A stretch of 64,000 nucleotides of DNA from Caenimonas sedimenti. GTDB taxonomy: Bacteria > Pseudomonadota > Gammaproteobacteria > Burkholderiales > Burkholderiaceae_C. Shown here piece by piece: positions 59,896 to 64,000 of the stretch. The position numbers and the translations under genes are program-made. The stretch spans positions 124,001-188,000 of the forward strand of contig NZ_VOBQ01000008.1 of the NCBI RefSeq assembly GCF_007833165.1, read 5' to 3'. The notes beneath the pieces were generated by a model that made no database searches, was not told the DNA's origin, and saw nothing but the letters and a program-made list of their open reading frames with translations. Each line of letters starts with the position of its first letter. The first letter of the stretch is position 1.

Positions 59896-62025
59896 ATGGG
59901 CAGCCCCATCGAGGCCCCGCGCGGGTCGTTGCACCCGCTGTTCCACCCGCGTGCCATCGCGGTCTACGGTGCATCGTCCGACCCCACCAAGATCGGCGGG
60001 CGGCCGCTCGACTTCCTGAAGGGCTGCGGCTTCGACGGCCCCTTGTACCCCATCAACCCCAAGGCGCCCGTGATCCAGGGGTTGCCGTCGTTTGCGACCG
60101 TGTCGGCGGTGCCTGGCCCGGTGGACCTGGCCATCGTCGCGGTGCCGGCGCCGGCGGTGCTGCCGGCGCTGGAGGACTGCGCCGCCAAGGGCGTGGGCGC
60201 GGCGGTGGTGCTGAGCTCGGGCTTCGCCGAAGTCGGCGGCGTCGGTGCCGAGTGGCAGCAGGGCATCACCGCGCTGGCGCGACGCAGCGGCATGCGCGTC
60301 GTCGGCCCAAACTGCATGGGCGTGATCAACGTCAGGCGCCGCATCGTGGGCACCTTCACGCCCAGTGCCACCGGCTTCGGGCTGGTGCCCGGCCGCATCA
60401 GTCTGGTCAGCCAGAGCGGCGCCTTCGGCGGCTATTGCCTGTCGCTGATCCGCCAGCGCGGCCTGGGCCTGAACCTGTGGGTCACCACCGGCAACCAGAG
60501 CGACGTCGACTTCGCCGACTGCGTCAGCCATTTCGCGCAGGACGAGGGCACCCAGGTCATCGTCGGCTACATCGAGGCCGCCACCGACAAGGACCGCCTG
60601 ATCGCAGCGCTGGACCTGGCGCGCGAAAACGGCAAACGCATCGTCGTCATGAAGGTCGGCAGTTCCGAAGCCGGTGCGCAAGCGGCGGCCTCGCACACTG
60701 CGTCGCTGGCCGGATCGGACCAGGTCTACGACGGACTGTTCAGGCAGTACGGCGTGTATCGAGCACGCAGCATCGACGAACTCTTCGACGTCGCCTATGC
60801 CTGCTCGCTGCCCACGCCGGTACCGAAGGGCCGCCGCTTGGGCCTGCTCACCGTATCGGGCGGCGTCGGCGCGCTGATGGCCGACGTGGCCGCCGAGTGC
60901 GGCCTCGACGTCGCGCCGATGCCCGAGGACGCGCAGCGCCGGCTCAAGGTGATCCTGCCCTTTTGCGGCCCGCGCAACCCGGTCGACATGACGGCGCAGC
61001 TGGTCAACGACCTGAGTCTGTTCGAGAAGAACTTCGAGCTCATGCTGGAAGAAGGCGGCTACGACCTGATCGTCGCCTTCCTGTCCAGCGTCGGCCAGGT
61101 GCTCGATCTGAGCAGCGCGCTGCTGCTGCAGTTGCAGAAAGTGCTGGCCCGGTTCCCCGACCGCACGGTGATCATGTCGATGCTGGCCTCGCCCGAGGTG
61201 CGCAAGGTCTACGAGGCCGCCGGGGTGATGCTGTTCGACGAACCCACTCGCGCGGTGCGCGCCGCGCAAGCCCTGGTGTACTTCGCGCAGGAAGCGCAAC
61301 GCGCCCGGACGCGCGCCGCTCCGCCGGATCTGCCGGGGACGGCATTGGCGCCGCCGCGGCGTGCCGTCAACGAGGTCGAGGCCAAGGCCGTGCTGGCCAG
61401 CGCCGGCATCCCGGCAGTACGCGAGCTCGTCGCCGCGACCGAGGACGCGGCCGCGCGCTGCGCCGCGCAGATCGGCTATCCGGTGGTGCTGAAGATCGCC
61501 TCGGCCGACATCGCGCACAAGAGCGAGATCGGTGGCGTGCTCGTCGGCCTGCAGGACGAGGCGCAGGTGCGCGCGGCTTTCGGCACGCTGCTGCAGCGCG
61601 CCCGGCAGCACGCGCCGCAGGCGCGGATCGACGGCATGGTCGTCGCACAAATGGCCGGCAAGGGCGTCGAGACCATCCTCGGCGTGGTCCGCGACCCGGT
61701 GTTCGGCGCGGTGATCATGTTCGGACTGGGCGGGGTCTTCGTCGAGGCTTTCAAGGACGTCGCCTTCCGCGTCGCGCCCTTTGGCGTGGACGAAGCCCGC
61801 GCGATGATCGACGAGGTCAAGGGCCGCATCCTGCTGACCGGACTGCGCGGGCAGCCGCCGTCGGACGAAGCGGCGCTGGCTGATGCCATCGCGGCGCTGT
61901 CGGTCTATGCCGCGCGGCACGAGGCCGCCCTCGAGAGCATCGACATCAACCCCTTCGTCGTGCTGCCGCGCGGCCAGGGTGCGCTCGCCCTGGATGCGCT
62001 GATCATGCCGCGCCCGAAGGGCTGA
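59896..62025 (+). CDS. ADP-forming acyl-CoA synthetase (acetate-CoA ligase type), fused alpha-beta chain
   Basis: A 709-residue nucleoside-diphosphate-forming acyl-CoA synthetase. Residues 15-135 are the CoA-binding domain (AIAVYGASSDPTKIGGRP), 145-470 the ligase-CoA domains with His267 in SHTASLAG, the phosphorylated residue in this family, and 480-705 an ATP-grasp domain (VLKIASADIAHKSEIGGVL, GVVRDPVFGAVIMFGLGGVFVEAFKD). It activates an acid reversibly, making ADP and phosphate, or generates ATP from an acyl-CoA. It is the only ligase of this kind in the window, the other four being AMP-forming. It ends 4 bases from the convergent MaoC gene. Confidence 0.9.
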   Translation: MGSPIEAPRGSLHPLFHPRAIAVYGASSDPTKIGGRPLDFLKGCGFDGPLYPINPKAPVIQGLPSFATVSAVPGPVDLAIVAVPAPAVLPALEDCAAKGVGAAVVLSSGFAEVGGVGAEWQQGITALARRSGMRVVGPNCMGVINVRRRIVGTFTPSATGFGLVPGRISLVSQSGAFGGYCLSLIRQRGLGLNLWVTTGNQSDVDFADCVSHFAQDEGTQVIVGYIEAATDKDRLIAALDLARENGKRIVVMKVGSSEAGAQAAASHTASLAGSDQVYDGLFRQYGVYRARSIDELFDVAYACSLPTPVPKGRRLGLLTVSGGVGALMADVAAECGLDVAPMPEDAQRRLKVILPFCGPRNPVDMTAQLVNDLSLFEKNFELMLEEGGYDLIVAFLSSVGQVLDLSSALLLQLQKVLARFPDRTVIMSMLASPEVRKVYEAAGVMLFDEPTRAVRAAQALVYFAQEAQRARTRAAPPDLPGTALAPPRRAVNEVEAKAVLASAGIPAVRELVAATEDAAARCAAQIGYPVVLKIASADIAHKSEIGGVLVGLQDEAQVRAAFGTLLQRARQHAPQARIDGMVVAQMAGKGVETILGVVRDPVFGAVIMFGLGGVFVEAFKDVAFRVAPFGVDEARAMIDEVKGRILLTGLRGQPPSDEAALADAIAALSVYAARHEAALESIDINPFVVLPRGQGALALDALIMPRPKG

Positions 62026-62029
62026 CCCG

Positions 62030-62488
62030 TCATACCAGGTCGTCGACCCGACCGCGGCGCATCATCAGCTTCTCGCTGAACTCGAACACCTGCTCGGCGC
62101 GCTGGTTGAACACGCGCACCCGGCCGCTCATCACGCCGCGCTTGCCGTCCGAGAGCTCCTTCTTGCCCTCGACCGTGATCTCGGCCCGCAGCGTGTCGCC
62201 GGGGCGGACCGGCACCGTGAATTTGAAGTCGGTCAGCTCGAGCGCGGCGATCGTTGCCGGGCCGAGGATCTCCTCCATCATCCCGGCGGCGATGCTGGCC
62301 GTCAGCAGGCCGGGGCAGATGCGGCCGCCGAAGTTGGTGTGCTTCCTGGCGAACTCCTCGTTGATGAAGATCGGCAGCTTCAGGCCGGCCAGGCAGGTGA
62401 AGTTGACGATGTCGGTCTCGGTCACGGTGCGACCGTAACTCTTGAAGACGTCGCCGGGGTTGAGGTCGTCGAGCGAGCGGTTGGACAT
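62030..62488 (-). CDS. MaoC-like hotdog protein lacking the catalytic Asp/His pair
   Basis: A 152-residue hotdog protein of the same group as 42624-43094. It has LNPGDVFKSYGRTVTETDIVNF and FGGRICPGLLTASIAAGMM, but the hydratase motif reads AGLKLPIFIN, without aspartate or histidine; phenylalanine again sits at the histidine position. It probably binds a CoA ester or acts as a partner subunit. It is a single gene, divergent from the dehydrogenase at 62638, with the candidate operator at 62529-62541 between them. Confidence 0.87.
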   Translation of the reverse strand: MSNRSLDDLNPGDVFKSYGRTVTETDIVNFTCLAGLKLPIFINEEFARKHTNFGGRICPGLLTASIAAGMMEEILGPATIAALELTDFKFTVPVRPGDTLRAEITVEGKKELSDGKRGVMSGRVRVFNQRAEQVFEFSEKLMMRRGRVDDLV

Positions 62489-62528
62489 GGGTGTCGCCTT
62501 GGTTCAGGTTGCGCTGGGATGAATCAAA

Positions 62529-62541
62529 CTAACAGTTGGCA
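62529..62541 (+). promoter_or_regulatory. Candidate operator between MaoC-like and acyl-CoA dehydrogenase genes
   Basis: CTAACAGTTGGCA, matching CTAAC-N2-TTG as at 12071 and 36701. It is 41 bases upstream of the MaoC-like gene and about 97 upstream of the dehydrogenase. Symmetry is weaker than at 36701. Assignment rests mainly on position and on the shared half-site. Confidence 0.4.
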
Positions 62542-62637
62542 GGATACTCTCTCCGGCGCATAATGCACTAGCCCGCCGGGCTTTGATCGTGTTCGCCGGG
62601 TCCGGGCTCCGGCCCCTTGCCTCACGCCACCTGCCGC

Positions 62638-63798
62638 ATGCTGTTCCTCCGACCCGATTTCGAACTTCCTTGCGTAGGCGCCAGCACCGCCGGCCTGCGC
62701 AGTGCCGTGCGGGCCTTCGTCGCCGATGAGATCGCCGGCGGCCGCATCACGCCACGATGCAACTCATGGACCGAGAGCCTCGCGGCGGACTTCAGCCGCC
62801 GCCTGGGTGAACGCGGCTGGATCGGCTATCACTGGCCCACCCAGTACGGCGGGCGCGGCGGCACTGCCTTCGACACGCTCACGATCAACGAGGAACTGCT
62901 CGCTGCCGGCGCGCCCGTCGGTGCGCACTGGATCGCGGCACGCCAGAGCGCCCCGTTGCTGATGCGCTTCGGCAACGAGGCGCAACGCCAGGAATTCCTA
63001 CCGGGCATCGCCGCCGGCACCACCTATTTCGGCATCGGCATGAGCGAGCCCGATGTCGGCTCCGACCTGGCTTCGGTGCGCAGCCGCGCCGAGCTGGCCG
63101 ACGGCAGGTGGGTGCTCAACGGCCGCAAGGTGTGGACCAGCGGCGCCCACCTGTGCCACTACGCCATCGTGCTGTGCCGCACCGCGCCGGCCGACCCCAA
63201 GGCGCGCCATGCCGGCCTGAGCCAGCTCATCGTCGACCTGAAGGCCCCGGGCGTGACCATCCGCCCGATCCGCATGCTCGACGGCAGCCACCACTTCAAC
63301 GAGGTGATCTTCGACAACGTGCAGGTGCCGACCGAGCGTCTGGTGGGCAACGCCGGCGACGGCTGGAAGCAGGTGAGCAGCGAGCTGGCCTACGAGCGCA
63401 GCGGCCCCGAGCGCTTCCTCAGCACGATGCCGCTGGTCGAACGCTGCCTGCAGCTCGTGCTGGCCGGACCGGCTGCCGTGGGCGACATCGCCGCCGGCCG
63501 CCTGCTGGCGCGGCTGATGACGTTGCGCAACATGAGCCTGGGGGTCTGGGGCGCGCTCGGCGCCGGCCAGTCGCCGGCGATCGAGGCCGCGATGGTCAAG
63601 GACCTGGGCACAAACTTCGAGCGCGACGCGATCGAGGTCGTGCGCGAGGCGATGACGGCCGACCCGCGCGTGGCCGGCGACGAAGCGCTAGCGCAACTGA
63701 TGGCCGACGCGCTGCCGCTGTCTCCCACCTACAACCTGCGCGGCGGCACCAACGAAGTGCTGCGCAACATGATCGCGAAGAACCTGCAAGGCAAATGA
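62638..63798 (+). CDS. Acyl-CoA dehydrogenase, large-subunit type
   Basis: A 386-residue acyl-CoA dehydrogenase. WPTQYGGRGG, IGMSEPDVGSDLASV, KVWTSGAHLCHYAIVL and the final RGGTNEVLRNMIAKNLQGK are present; glycine replaces the YEGT base, as in the large subunits of two-part enzymes. A small-subunit-like gene starts within its stop codon (ATGA), so the two probably form a heterotetramer. The ATG at 62638 gives MLFLRPDFEL; a TTG seven codons earlier cannot be excluded, and neither has a good ribosome-binding site. Confidence 0.9.
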   Translation: MLFLRPDFELPCVGASTAGLRSAVRAFVADEIAGGRITPRCNSWTESLAADFSRRLGERGWIGYHWPTQYGGRGGTAFDTLTINEELLAAGAPVGAHWIAARQSAPLLMRFGNEAQRQEFLPGIAAGTTYFGIGMSEPDVGSDLASVRSRAELADGRWVLNGRKVWTSGAHLCHYAIVLCRTAPADPKARHAGLSQLIVDLKAPGVTIRPIRMLDGSHHFNEVIFDNVQVPTERLVGNAGDGWKQVSSELAYERSGPERFLSTMPLVERCLQLVLAGPAAVGDIAAGRLLARLMTLRNMSLGVWGALGAGQSPAIEAAMVKDLGTNFERDAIEVVREAMTADPRVAGDEALAQLMADALPLSPTYNLRGGTNEVLRNMIAKNLQGK

Positions 63799-64000
63799 GC
63801 GAACTCGCCCGCCCCCTGGCCGAGGCGGCCGACCGATTGTTCGCCCAGCGCTGCGGCACCGATGTGGTCGCCAGCGCCGAAGCCGGTACCTGGCCGCAGA
63901 CCCTATGGTCGGCGCTCGAGGCCTTGACCCCCGCGCAGCTGCTGGTCCCCGAAGACCGCGGCGGCGCGGGCGGTGACTGGTCCGACGCCTGCGCCTTGCT
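63795..64000 (+). CDS. Acyl-CoA dehydrogenase, small-subunit type (cut by window edge)
   Basis: Only the first 68 codons are visible. The N-terminal helices run SELARPLAEAADRLFAQRCG, followed by PAQLLVPEDRGGAGGDWSDAC, the loop corresponding to PEEYGGxG of this family. The start overlaps the preceding stop by ATGA. By analogy with the pair at 5079-7420, it should be the non-catalytic or FAD-sharing partner of the gene at 62638; the part that would show this is outside the window. Confidence 0.8.
   Translation, partial: MSELARPLAEAADRLFAQRCGTDVVASAEAGTWPQTLWSALEALTPAQLLVPEDRGGAGGDWSDACAL

Noticed and set aside
58889-59974. Open minus-strand frame extending the fused dehydrogenase upstream
   Set aside because: It runs antisense through the SDR gene and the palindromic operator and has no dehydrogenase-like sequence; the ATG at 58888 gives the expected two-domain length.
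59836-61920. 694-codon open frame antisense to the ADP-forming acyl-CoA synthetase
   Set aside because: Composition is typical of an antisense frame in GC-rich DNA (many His, Arg, Asp, Gly runs) and no domain is visible.
1-64000. CRISPR arrays, tRNA or rRNA genes, complete insertion sequences, riboswitches
   Set aside because: Intergenic space is small and was read on both strands; no regularly spaced repeats, cloverleaf-like sequences, transposase genes or known riboswitch cores were seen.

Overview
The window is GC-rich, almost fully coding DNA. Gene content suggests a betaproteobacterium of the Burkholderiales: a Bug-type solute-binding protein, many CaiB-type CoA-transferases and acyl-CoA dehydrogenases, and dense ATGA stop/start overlaps. 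That assignment is inferred from gene content; no rRNA or marker gene is present. Nearly the whole window is one catabolic region for CoA-activated acids. I count 11 acyl-CoA dehydrogenase genes (one a double-length fusion, one cut by the edge), 5 crotonase-fold enzymes plus one crotonase fragment, 5 MaoC-like hydratases, 3 short-chain dehydrogenases, 3 thiolase-fold proteins, 4 class III CoA-transferases or racemases, 4 AMP-forming acyl-CoA ligases, 1 ADP-forming acyl-CoA synthetase, and acyl-CoA carboxylase genes (2 biotin-carboxylase subunits, 3 carboxyltransferase subunits).

Layout. (1) 1-11990, minus strand: a 12-gene operon running from an AMP-ligase through thiolase, paired MaoC proteins, SDR, a large/small acyl-CoA dehydrogenase pair, carboxyltransferase, CoA-transferase, acyl-CoA dehydrogenase and crotonase to a biotin carboxylase cut by the edge. 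(2) 12126-30561, plus strand: a 17-gene run holding a complete LivGHMKF-type ABC importer with a long-chain acyl-CoA ligase embedded in it, an alpha-methylacyl-CoA racemase-like protein, and a ligase/hydratase/citryl-CoA-lyase-like/CoA-transferase block. (3) 30755-36642, minus: BadI/MenB-like hydrolase, Bug protein, acetoacetyl-CoA synthetase, CoA-transferase, crotonase. (4) 36747-44266, plus: thioesterase, a crotonase fragment, an IclR regulator with a clear promoter and operator, then crotonase, MmgE/PrpD, acyl-CoA dehydrogenase, Nudix hydrolase, MaoC and acyl-CoA dehydrogenase. (5) 44267-48777: a foreign-looking insert with a MarR/EmrA/EmrB-type efflux cassette and a decayed lptB remnant containing a small inversion. 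(6) 48778-54049: biotin carboxylase plus two divergently transcribed carboxyltransferase genes whose active-site defects look complementary. (7) 54056-58888, minus: a fused double acyl-CoA dehydrogenase, DUF35 protein, cysteine-less thiolase-like protein and alpha/beta hydrolase. (8) 59129-64000: SDR and ADP-forming acyl-CoA synthetase, MaoC on the minus strand, and another acyl-CoA dehydrogenase pair that runs off the edge.

How it works together (inference). Substrates enter through the Liv-type importer or the Bug-linked system, are activated by ligases or CoA-transferases, racemised if alpha-methyl branched, and shortened by beta-oxidation. Where a beta-methyl branch blocks oxidation, biotin-dependent carboxylation or retro-aldol cleavage by the thiolase-like/DUF35 pair could remove it. 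This fits branched isoprenoid or sterol-like side chains, or alicyclic acids, but the substrate cannot be read from sequence alone. Each of the five divergent promoter gaps carries a TAAC-type inverted element, so the blocks may be co-regulated. No tRNA, rRNA, CRISPR array or complete insertion sequence was seen.
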